From NCBI GenBank assembly GCA_964347615.1, contig CAYFZO010000023.1, positions 1 to 28,635 of the forward strand: 28,635 nucleotides of DNA. Reading direction: 5' to 3'. Each line of letters opens with the position of its first letter. The first letter of the stretch is position 1. A model generated the notes under the pieces. It searched no databases, was not told where the DNA came from, and saw nothing but the letters and a program-made list of their open reading frames with translations. The DNA is from CAYFZO01 sp964347615 (lineage in GTDB: Bacteria; Pseudomonadota; Gammaproteobacteria; Poriferisulfidales; Oxydemutatoraceae). Below are positions 13,003 through 20,703 of the stretch, one piece after another. The translations under genes were made by a program, and so were the position numbers.

Positions 13003-14781
13003 TTACACGTTCAGCCGGCGGGGACACCGGCGGTTTGAGTTTTTCGACAGAGTGGGCACGCTCGAGGTCAGGCCGTTGATCATGATCACCGTCTCGCGCC
13101 CGACCAGCCCGTCAACGCGCAAACCGCAACGTCGTTGCAGATTACGTACGCGGCTGACCAAAGCGAAGTCGTAAACCGACGATTGACGGTTGGAAACCTT
13201 GCGCCCTTCGGCCTGCGACACCCGCTCCTCGACCCACGGAACAAACCCGTTCTTGTCGCCGGGGCGCAGGGTGCGCACAAACCCCGGCGGACGCCGCCAC
13301 AACAACGTGAACTCGTTGGTCCACCGCTTTTCGAGTTCGCCGCGGGAGACCTTCATCTCACGGTCGCCGAGACCCAAACGCAAATCCGTACCGTCGATTC
13401 CAAGCAAGGTCGCGTAAAAGATCCCGTTTTCGGCCGTAATCATCTTCAGCAACGCCGGACGGTTCAAACGCTGCAAATCCCGCCACTTTCCGCGTTTGTG
13501 CCAGCAATCGAGCTGATTGCTCGACGCAAACCCGCACGGCGTTTGCGCCTCGGCGGCGGAATAATCCAATTTCCAGTTTCTGAACAACGCGAAGTACGCC
13601 TCGACTTCACTGCGCTCCTCCCGGGCGAGCGTTTCCCAGGTCAGCGGCACTACCGGCGGCTCGGCCTCGATCGCCGGCTCCGCCTCCGCCACCGCCACCG
13701 TTATCACTTCGGCCTCGGGCGCCGGAGAAGCCGCCTGAGGCGGCTCGGAGAGAACCGGCGGCGCGGCTGAGACGAGGGACGGTGCTTCGCTTACGACGAA
13801 GCGCTTGAACAGATCCCATCTCTCGAGGTCCAACGCCGGCACTTGCAGATATACACCCGCGGCACCCGCGGCGACCGCGGCAACGGCGACCGCGGCGGCG
13901 GTCGGCAACGCCCAACGGCGTCTGCGAAAAGTCTGCATTTCCCACCCGCGCCTCGTCCTCTTACGCGAGACCTTGCGCTCGCCGAACACTTCGCGCGCGG
14001 CTTGCTCCAAAGTCCGCATGTCAACTTGATGCTTTTCCTGCACGTAGCAACCGAGCAACGCACGGTCGCACAGCAGGTTGATTACGCGCGGTACGCCTTT
14101 GCTCAACTGCGCGATGCGCAACGTGACCGAACGCGGGAACACGGACGCGCTGCCGCCGGCAATCTTCAGGCGATGCGCGACGTAGGCTTGCACCTCGCTC
14201 GCCTTCAACGGCGTCAGGTGAAAGCGCGCGACGATTCGCTGCGACAACTGGCGAAGTTCGGGCCGCTCGAGCTGCTCCAGGAACTCGGGCTGGCCGATAA
14301 GGATGATCTGCAGCAGCTTCTGCTCGTTGGTCTCGAGATTGGTCAGCAGGCGCAATTGCTCGAGCACCGCGACGTCGAGGTTCTGCGCCTCGTCTATGAC
14401 CACGACCGCGCGTTGCCCCTGCGCGTGGACCTCGAGCAGATAGCGGTTCAGCGCGTCGGTCAGCCCTTTGGTGGTCGCGCCCTTTTCGTGGGCAACGCCG
14501 AACTCGTCGCAAATCGCTTCGAGCAGCTCGTTGGCGCCGAGCGCCGGCGTCAGCACCAACGCGAGGTGGACGTTGTCGGGGATGCGTTCGAGCAGGCAGC
14601 GACACACCGTGGTCTTGCCGGTGCCGACCTCGCCGGTCAGCAGGATGAAACCGCCGTTCTCCTGCAGACCGTAGGTCAGGTGCGCGAGTGCTTCGCGGTG
14701 GCGGTCGGTCAGGTAGAGATAACGCGGGTTGGGCGCAATCGTGAACGGGTTGTCGGAAAAATTGAAGTGCCTTTCGTACAT
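13003..14781 (-). CDS. gspA: T2SS accessory ATPase GspA (ExeA-like)
   Basis: A 592-residue protein. The cytoplasmic AAA+ domain starts MYERHFNFSDNPFTIAPNP, with Walker A GEVGTGKTT (50-58) and Walker B VVVIDEAQ (126-133). It is followed by a basic stretch and a membrane helix at about 288-308. A Glu/Pro/Ala-rich periplasmic linker comes next, then a central domain beginning WETLAREERSEVEAYF (about 375). A C-terminal peptidoglycan-binding domain (about 530-575: LQRRCGLRVDGLVGRETV) completes it. In Aeromonas, ExeA binds peptidoglycan and with ExeB guides secretin assembly. It is slightly longer than ExeA (about 547), mainly in the linker. Confidence 0.95.
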   Translation of the reverse strand: MYERHFNFSDNPFTIAPNPRYLYLTDRHREALAHLTYGLQENGGFILLTGEVGTGKTTVCRCLLERIPDNVHLALVLTPALGANELLEAICDEFGVAHEKGATTKGLTDALNRYLLEVHAQGQRAVVVIDEAQNLDVAVLEQLRLLTNLETNEQKLLQIILIGQPEFLEQLERPELRQLSQRIVARFHLTPLKASEVQAYVAHRLKIAGGSASVFPRSVTLRIAQLSKGVPRVINLLCDRALLGCYVQEKHQVDMRTLEQAAREVFGERKVSRKRTRRGWEMQTFRRRRWALPTAAAVAVAAVAAGAAGVYLQVPALDLERWDLFKRFVVSEAPSLVSAAPPVLSEPPQAASPAPEAEVITVAVAEAEPAIEAEPPVVPLTWETLAREERSEVEAYFALFRNWKLDYSAAEAQTPCGFASSNQLDCWHKRGKWRDLQRLNRPALLKMITAENGIFYATLLGIDGTDLRLGLGDREMKVSRGELEKRWTNEFTLLWRRPPGFVRTLRPGDKNGFVPWVEERVSQAEGRKVSNRQSSVYDFALVSRVRNLQRRCGLRVDGLVGRETVIMINGLTSSVPTLSKNSNRRCPRRLNV

Positions 14782-14811
14782 CGGCTCAGACCCTGCGCAC
14801 GCTCCGGGCGA

Positions 14812-17001
14812 TCAACCGCTGTCGTTGCCGCGACGGCGCTTCTTGCGCTTGATGATCTTTTTCTTGCGCTTGGCCGGGCGGGCTTCTTCGGCTTTCCCCG
14901 GCAGCCCCGGCAACACCATCGGGTCTTCTTTGGGCAACAGGCTTTCTTCGGACTGCGCGTCCATCAATTGTTCGAGGCGCAGCTCGGCGTAGCGTTCGCG
15001 GGACTTTGCGCCGCCGTCGTCGGCGTTGCGCAGGATCGTCGGGCGGATGAACACCATCAACGTGGTCTTGTTGCGGGCGCTGCTGCGGTTCCTGAACAGG
15101 TGACCGACGACCGGAACCTCGCTCAACAACGGCACCCGTTCCTCGTTTTCGGCCGCCGATTCGTTCGACAGGCCGCCCAGGACCAGCACGTCGCCGTCGT
15201 TGACAAGCACCGTCGTCTTGATCTCCCGATTTCTCGAATCGGGATCGGAGCCAGACCCTCTGCTGGTCGGCAAGACCTCTTCGGTCTTGTATTCGATGTC
15301 CAAACGCACCGAATCGCCTTTGGTAATCTGCGGCTTGACCTTGAGTTTGGTACCGAACTCCTGGCGCTCATAAGCAACGTTGCTCCCCCCGCTGTCCGTA
15401 ACCGCCCCGGTTTGTATGGACAACACTTCTGAGACATCGATCTCCGCCTCTTCGTTGTTCAGCGTCAAGATAGACGGCGTTGATAAGACCCGCGAGTCCC
15501 CATCGCTACGCAGTGCTGAAACCAACAAAGTGATGGGACTATTCTGAGGCGAAATACCGACACCTGCCACAAAATTCAAGGCTGCATTACTACCGCTGCC
15601 AAAAGTCTCGAAAACGGCTCCTATGAAATCATCCGGGTTTCTAGCGTCAGAAGCAATCCCATCCCCGGATGGTTCAGCCCCGGCTTTCAATCTCGCACCC
15701 AAGTTGAACGCTTTGGTCTCCGTCACATCGGCGAAAATCGCCTCGATCAGCACCTGCGGCCGCGGCACGTCAATCTCGCGCACGACGCGCTCGACCGCCG
15801 CGATCACCTTCGGCGGCCCGCCGACGATCAGCGCGTTCAACGCCTGGTCCACCTGAATCACGTAGTTGCGCTTGGTGCTGGTCTTCTTCCTGGCGGCGGG
15901 CTTTTCTTCTTCCTTGGGAGCTGCCTCCCTCTCATCGTCCTTCTTCTCGTCCGTCTCGGCGTCGGGCTTTTTCTCGGCGGGGGGCGAGACCCCGTCGTCC
16001 TCGCCTTCACCGCCGAGGGTCTTGATGAACTCGGCCGAGCTCAACAGCCCCTTGACGACTTTCTCGACGTCCTCGGCGCGCGCGTAGTGCAGGTTGATTA
16101 CCCTGATGCGCCCGGTGGCTTCGACGCTGGTCTCGGTGTCGAGCTCGGCGATCAAGGTGCGCAAGCTGCGGCGCACGTGGAGAGGGCCGGTCAGGATGAC
16201 GCGGTTGCCCTTGTTGTCGGCGATGACCTGAACCAGATGCCGCAGGTTCTTATTGCTCGCGCGCTGCACCAGGCCGACGACGTCCTTGGCGTCGGCGTAG
16301 ACGAGGTTGATGATCTCGAAATCATCGAGCTCGGCGACGTCTATCCTGTCGATAATCCTCCTGACCCGCTCGAGACTCGAGTTGACCTCGGTGATCAACA
16401 GGTGGTTGGTCTGCTTGTGCACCAATACCTGCGCCTCGGGGGTCATCAGCGGCTTGATCATCGGAATGATGCCCGCCGCGCCGAGATGCTTGATCCTGAT
16501 GATCGTGGTAACCAGTCTCTCGGATTCCCCAACCGGGTCGCCGTCCAGAAACTCGGGCTTGAAACGCGCGGCGACGTTGCCCGGCAGGATGCGCGTGAGG
16601 TTTTCCCCCTCGATCTTGACCGCGCGAAAGCCGTGCATCCTGAGAATCGACAACATCACGTCGTAGAGTGCGCTTTGCGGCACCGGCTCGTTCGCCAGAA
16701 TCGTAACCTTGCCTCTGACTCTCGGATCCACCAGGAAATTGGTCCCGGTCAGCTCGCCGACGCTTTCGATGATCTGACGGATCTCGACGTTGCGGAAGTT
16801 GAGCAGCAGCGGCTCGGAAGAAGCGGCGCCTTCAGGGTCGGGGGCGGCGGAATCGCCGGGCGTCTGCTCCGCTTCGGGAACCTGCGGACTCTGGGAAACC
16901 ACCGGCGGCGGCAGTGCAAGCATCAGCACGATCACCAGCACGCAAACCGCCTCGCGGCAACGCTTGACGCAACTTCTTGTTTTCACGCGAAAATGGAACA
17001 C
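14812..17001 (-). CDS. gspD: T2SS outer-membrane secretin GspD
   Basis: A 729-residue secretin. The N-terminal signal peptide (hydrophobic run about 19-33) is followed by the N0 domain (LLLNFRNVEIRQIIESV), three N1-N3 ring domains (for example RIKHLGAAGIIPMIKPLM), and the C-terminal secretin barrel. The barrel shows VLIEAIFADVTE, SRVLSTPSILTLNNEEA, DGDVLVLGGL and VPLLSEVPVVGHLFR. It forms the 15-mer outer-membrane channel. The N3 loop is enlarged by an about 50-residue Lys/Glu/Asp-rich insert (15880-16030). The C-terminus is very basic (KRKKKIIKRKKRRRG). The start appears to be GTG at 17001; GTG five codons on is an alternative. A patch with different codon use lies in the barrel (see findings). 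Confidence 0.97.
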   Translation of the reverse strand: MFHFRVKTRSCVKRCREAVCVLVIVLMLALPPPVVSQSPQVPEAEQTPGDSAAPDPEGAASSEPLLLNFRNVEIRQIIESVGELTGTNFLVDPRVRGKVTILANEPVPQSALYDVMLSILRMHGFRAVKIEGENLTRILPGNVAARFKPEFLDGDPVGESERLVTTIIRIKHLGAAGIIPMIKPLMTPEAQVLVHKQTNHLLITEVNSSLERVRRIIDRIDVAELDDFEIINLVYADAKDVVGLVQRASNKNLRHLVQVIADNKGNRVILTGPLHVRRSLRTLIAELDTETSVEATGRIRVINLHYARAEDVEKVVKGLLSSAEFIKTLGGEGEDDGVSPPAEKKPDAETDEKKDDEREAAPKEEEKPAARKKTSTKRNYVIQVDQALNALIVGGPPKVIAAVERVVREIDVPRPQVLIEAIFADVTETKAFNLGARLKAGAEPSGDGIASDARNPDDFIGAVFETFGSGSNAALNFVAGVGISPQNSPITLLVSALRSDGDSRVLSTPSILTLNNEEAEIDVSEVLSIQTGAVTDSGGSNVAYERQEFGTKLKVKPQITKGDSVRLDIEYKTEEVLPTSRGSGSDPDSRNREIKTTVLVNDGDVLVLGGLSNESAAENEERVPLLSEVPVVGHLFRNRSSARNKTTLMVFIRPTILRNADDGGAKSRERYAELRLEQLMDAQSEESLLPKEDPMVLPGLPGKAEEARPAKRKKKIIKRKKRRRGNDSG

Positions 17002-17046
17002 GTCTGAGCTCGGTTCAACCTCAGTCCCGCCGTCGTACCGGGCTGG

Positions 17047-17940
17047 TCACAGAGTTACCTCGGTTTCGGCGCCGTCCCGCAGCACTTTGACCTTGATTCT
17101 ATTCGCTTTCAAGATCGCTTTCCACAATCGGGGGTTGGAAGGCATCTGGGACGCCGGCGTGCCGTTCACCGAAATCAGCACGTCCCCTTCCTTCAAGCCC
17201 ACCGAATCCAGCATATTGCGCCCGTCCTCGCGTTTGGCCGAAAGGCTGAAACCGGTTTGGTCGCCGCTTTTGACCTGCTCGAAACTGAACAGGTTCAGCA
17301 GCTGCAACGGCTCCTTGCGCAGGATGTCCTTGAACGTCTTGGCGTCGGCGATCTCTTGCGGAGATTCGGGCAACGCCGGCGCATCATCGTCCTTCGGCGC
17401 TTTCTTGTCGCCTCGCTTCGCCTTCTTGCTCTTTTCTTTCTGCCCACCGAGCAACGCCTTGGATTTCTCAATCTCCAAGGTTTCGGTTACGTCGTCGCGT
17501 TGCAAGGTTACGTAGTTGCCCGCTATCTCGGTCAGCACCACCGCTTCGGCAATCTCGTCGCCGACCCGGTAGATTTCTTCCTTGCCCTTGTATTTAATCA
17601 ACGCCAATCCCCTGCCGCTTTGTTTGCTCATCGCAATCACGCCGATCAGGTTGGCTTTGATCCGCGACGGCGGAGGCCTCGCGGACTTGGCGGAAACCGC
17701 GGTATCGGAAAACCAATTCCACTTGCCGCGCGCACCGGCGACCTTAGTTACCGCGCCGTTGTTCACGGCCGGCACGAACGGGCGAAACCCTTCCGGATAA
17801 AACATGTGCCAGAACAATGAAGAAGCGTAGTAGAAGCATATTATGAGCAACGCCACCGCGGCGGTTCGAGCCACCACCGCGTTGACTGCCTGCACGCCGC
17901 CGCTTCTCCCCTGCTGCAGGGGCAATCGCAAACTGAGCAT
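17047..17940 (-). CDS. gspC: T2SS inner-membrane protein GspC
   Basis: A protein of about 297 residues with an N-terminal membrane helix (AVALLIICFYYASSLFW). It has the homology-region domain that contacts the secretin N0 (ANLIGVIAMSKQSGRGLALI onward), a charged Lys-rich linker, and a C-terminal PDZ domain (SVGLKEGDVLISVNGTPASQ). It couples the inner platform to the secretin and helps select substrates. I chose ATG at 17940 because an AGGGG Shine-Dalgarno (minus strand, 17951-17955) lies about 10 bases ahead. The alternative GTG at 17961 has no such site and would sit only about 14 bases from the predicted transcript start. Confidence 0.93.
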   Translation of the reverse strand: MLSLRLPLQQGRSGGVQAVNAVVARTAAVALLIICFYYASSLFWHMFYPEGFRPFVPAVNNGAVTKVAGARGKWNWFSDTAVSAKSARPPPSRIKANLIGVIAMSKQSGRGLALIKYKGKEEIYRVGDEIAEAVVLTEIAGNYVTLQRDDVTETLEIEKSKALLGGQKEKSKKAKRGDKKAPKDDDAPALPESPQEIADAKTFKDILRKEPLQLLNLFSFEQVKSGDQTGFSLSAKREDGRNMLDSVGLKEGDVLISVNGTPASQMPSNPRLWKAILKANRIKVKVLRDGAETEVTL

Positions 17941-17981
17941 GTGCCGCCATCCCCTCGACACTGACCAAAAATCAAGGGCTT

Positions 17982-18010
17982 ATTGTAGTGCTTGCGGGGA
18001 AAAACGCCAA
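17982..18010 (-). promoter_or_regulatory. Sigma70-type promoter for the gsp operon
   Basis: On the minus strand TTGGCG (18005-18010) and TACAAT (17982-17987) are separated by exactly 17 bases. Each box has 4 to 5 of 6 consensus positions. Transcription would start near 17975, giving a 35-base leader to the gspC ATG. Confidence 0.65.
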
Positions 18011-18112
18011 CTTACGGGCTGAAAGTGATGGATGGGCGGGATGGGCGATACAAGGGGGGTAAACCGGGCGTTACGCGGCGACGGGCGCCTGGCGAACGTG
18101 AGAAGCCCCACA

Positions 18113-18460
18113 GACGGGGCGGTGCAAGGGCAAGGCGGCCCAAGATAGCCAAGGCGGCTCGGACCAGCCTTTCTCGGACCACGGCCCCCGACGCTCAAGA
18201 CGCGGCACGGCGGGCTGGCACCGTCCCTGCCGAAAGACAAACGTTTCACCCCCGGACGGGGCGGCGCAAGGGCAAGGCGNNNNNNNNNNNNNNNNNNNNN
18301 NNNNNNNNNNNNNNNNNNNNNNNNNNNNNNNNNNNNNNNNNNNNNNNNNNNNNNNNNNNNNNNNNNNNNNNNNNNNNNNGAACCAGCCTTTCTCGGACCA
18401 CGGCGCCCGGCGCTTAAGACGCGGCACGGCAGGCCGACACCGTCCCCGCCGGGGGCGGAG
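18113..18460. repeat. GC-rich tandem repeat of about 142 bp interrupted by the assembly gap
   Basis: GACGGGGCGGTGCAAGGGCA at 18113 recurs at 18255 with one change (period 142). GGACCAGCCTTTCTCGGACC at 18161 and the following about 80 bp (ACGCTCAAGACGCGGCACGGC, shortened here) recur just right of the gap as GAACCAGCCTTTCTCGGACC at 18380. At least two full-length and one partial units are therefore visible. No gene is supported between 17962 and 18460. Confidence 0.8.
18280..18379. other. Assembly gap (100 N)
   Basis: There are exactly 100 N, a conventional placeholder of unknown length. Both flanks are copies of the same repeat, so the gap probably arose because more repeat units could not be assembled. 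Confidence 0.99.
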
Positions 18461-20698
18461 TCAAGAAGCGCTTCCGACGGTTGCTTTCTTACGTCTCTGC
18501 TGTATCACCAATTTCGCTTGCCCGAGTACTTTGCTCACTTTCGCCAATGCCTTCTGCTCCTTTTTTTGATCTCTCTTGAGACGCTTCAACAATCCGACGT
18601 TGTTGTATTCCGGATCCTCGAGCTTCTTTTCTTCACGGTTGACGTCATCGCTCGCCTCTTTATAGAGAAAGTAGTGATATCTGTGCAAGGTCTCAAGTTG
18701 CTTGATCGCTTCCTCGTATTGACCGGCATTAATCAACAAAATGCCGTGCTGGTATTTCACCGGAAAGCCAATCGGCTGTACCCGGGACAGATCTGAAATA
18801 GCTTTAACCGCGTCTTGATGCCGACCGATCTTATGATACGCACTGGCCAAGTTCAGAAGCGTACTCGACGAGTAATATCGGGCCGCGGCCACTTTCTCCA
18901 ACATTTCAACGGCGGGATTGTAAAACCCTTTCCTTCCGAGTTGAAGCATCGCGGTCGCCTGGGTCCACAACAGGTTCGTGCGCAGCGGATTGAGCGCGTA
19001 AGCACGCTTGGCCGCAAGATAAGCCTTCTTGTATTTTTGGCTCTTCATGCTGATTACGGAGTCGCGATAATGAACTTCCGAGTGATACCAGTCGTACTGC
19101 AGCTTGAACAAACCGGCGGCGGCAAGAATGGTGACAACGGCGGCCGCGGTCCGAATGGGCAAAGGAAGTATCGGCAGGATATAGTCCCGCCCGCCTTCCA
19201 CGCCTTTCCCGTACAGGTTCGAAAGCACCGCTATATAAATCATCACCATCAGAATCGGCACCGGCTGCTTCAAGGGAAAACTGAACACCGCATTGACCGC
19301 GATTCCCGAGATTGCCATGATGAAAGGCATCGCCAGCACAAAATATTGCGCGTCGTCGTGCAGCAACAAGCGACGGATTACCCTGAAAAGCGAAACAATC
19401 ACCCAAACGAACAGGGCAAACCCGATGATGCCCAACTCGCATAAGATCTCAATGTAATCGTTGTGTGCATTGGCGTGGTACTGATTTCTCATCAGCAACA
19501 GATCCGGCTTGTAATACGACTGATACGCCGCGTGATGAATCGTCCAGTTGCCCAACCCGACGCCGATCAGGAAGTGCTCCTTGAACATCGGTATCGAGTT
19601 GCCCCACATCGTCAAGCGCCGGTTGGCGCTTTTGTCGAACCCCTCGGTGTTTGCCCGCAGGATTTCCCCTCCGGTCCTGGAAGACAAGGCCTTAGGCTTC
19701 GCTCCGATCGAAGCCTCCATCACTTTGTCGATGTTACCCAGCCGGGTGGGGGTAAGAGACGCCAAACCGAAGAACAGCGCAAGAGACGCGACAAATGCAA
19801 CTCGTTTGATCGGCATGTCTCCGAAAAAGTGATAATCGTGCTTGATTTTCAGGTAAATCACCAACCCGATCAAAGCAATCACTCCCGTAAGAGCACCGAC
19901 CCAAGCGCCGCGGGAACGCGTGTAAAAAATGTAGGTCATGATCAGCGCCATCACGACCGCAAAAAACCAGATTTTCCAATGTTGCTTGGAACGCAGAAAG
20001 AACACCAGCGCAATCGGCAAGGTCAAAACCCCGTATTGTCCGGCCATGTTCTTATTGCTGAACGTCGCCGCGGGAACAACGTGCTGCTGAACCCAGTCTA
20101 TTCCGAATAAAAACTGCCCTATACCCAACAGCGCCATCAACAAACCGCTGATAAGGATGAAGAACAACATCAACTGAATCTGCTTGACTTCCCGCAACAG
20201 CAGTATAACCAGCAACGCGCACAAGAACGCGCCGGACCAATCAAGCGCGTCCACCACGGCCTCATACTTTGTGTCGGCCCACAACACCGACAACATCGCC
20301 CAGCCGTAGAAAAGCAACAACGGCAACAACAGCGGTGAGCGCGGTACGTCCACTTTCATCCGCTTGCTGAAAAGAATCGCCAGCAGAAAAAACGACAGAA
20401 CCACCAACGAACCTACTTGAATATAGGCGGCCATGTGCAGGTCCGGCGTGTAGCCGTGTTTCTGCCCGTAGGGGCCGAAAATCGCCGGCGTTGAGAGCAG
20501 GAATATCAGCAAGCCAACCAGCAAAGGCGACCATCTGGAACCGGCCGCGTCTTCATCCGTCGCCCCGCTTTCAACGTCGCCGTCAATCTCCGTGGGTTGC
20601 TTGCGCAACGTAGCGGCCTCGGCCGCGGCAACGGCCGCCCGCCGACGGGAGGCTTGATTGCTGGAATTTTTCTTTTTGGTTTTCTTCTTCTTGCTCAT
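18461..20698 (-). CDS. O-antigen ligase/Wzy_C-like membrane protein with TPR C-terminus (paralog 1)
   Basis: A 745-residue protein with a very basic N-terminus (MSKKKKTKKK), then about a dozen membrane helices between 58 and 515. The Wzy_C/WaaL-type large periplasmic loop contains FSNKNMAGQYG (213-223), TRSRGA (260-265), GVGLGNW (379-385) and YHANAHNDYIEILCELG with His412 (407-423). The C-terminal about 200 residues are soluble and TPR-like (YLAAKRAYALNPLRTNLLW and LNLASAYHKIGRHQDAVKAI, partly shown). The family transfers polymerised glycan from lipid carrier to lipid A core (WaaL) or to protein (PglL/PilO). The acceptor here cannot be told from the sequence. It is the last of three tandem paralogs, 5 bp after paralog 2. 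Confidence 0.88.
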   Translation of the reverse strand: MSKKKKTKKKNSSNQASRRRAAVAAAEAATLRKQPTEIDGDVESGATDEDAAGSRWSPLLVGLLIFLLSTPAIFGPYGQKHGYTPDLHMAAYIQVGSLVVLSFFLLAILFSKRMKVDVPRSPLLLPLLLFYGWAMLSVLWADTKYEAVVDALDWSGAFLCALLVILLLREVKQIQLMLFFILISGLLMALLGIGQFLFGIDWVQQHVVPAATFSNKNMAGQYGVLTLPIALVFFLRSKQHWKIWFFAVVMALIMTYIFYTRSRGAWVGALTGVIALIGLVIYLKIKHDYHFFGDMPIKRVAFVASLALFFGLASLTPTRLGNIDKVMEASIGAKPKALSSRTGGEILRANTEGFDKSANRRLTMWGNSIPMFKEHFLIGVGLGNWTIHHAAYQSYYKPDLLLMRNQYHANAHNDYIEILCELGIIGFALFVWVIVSLFRVIRRLLLHDDAQYFVLAMPFIMAISGIAVNAVFSFPLKQPVPILMVMIYIAVLSNLYGKGVEGGRDYILPILPLPIRTAAAVVTILAAAGLFKLQYDWYHSEVHYRDSVISMKSQKYKKAYLAAKRAYALNPLRTNLLWTQATAMLQLGRKGFYNPAVEMLEKVAAARYYSSSTLLNLASAYHKIGRHQDAVKAISDLSRVQPIGFPVKYQHGILLINAGQYEEAIKQLETLHRYHYFLYKEASDDVNREEKKLEDPEYNNVGLLKRLKRDQKKEQKALAKVSKVLGQAKLVIQQRRKKATVGSAS

Positions 20699-20703
20699 TA
20701 TAG

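Noticed and set aside
13843..15432. A long plus-strand open frame opposite gspA and gspD
   Set aside because: It is a complementary-strand shadow of strongly supported genes, with low-complexity translation and no start signals.
17992..18417. Open frames running through the N gap on both strands
   Set aside because: They are open only because N cannot create stops and the flanks are GC-rich repeats; no protein features are visible.
18444..18458. CCGCC-GGG-GGCGG hairpin after the last ligase gene as a terminator
   Set aside because: The stem is only five pairs and no T-tract follows on the relevant strand.
18113..18460. The spaced repeats around the gap as a CRISPR array
   Set aside because: The repeat unit is about 142 bp and contiguous rather than short repeats with unique spacers, and no cas gene is present.
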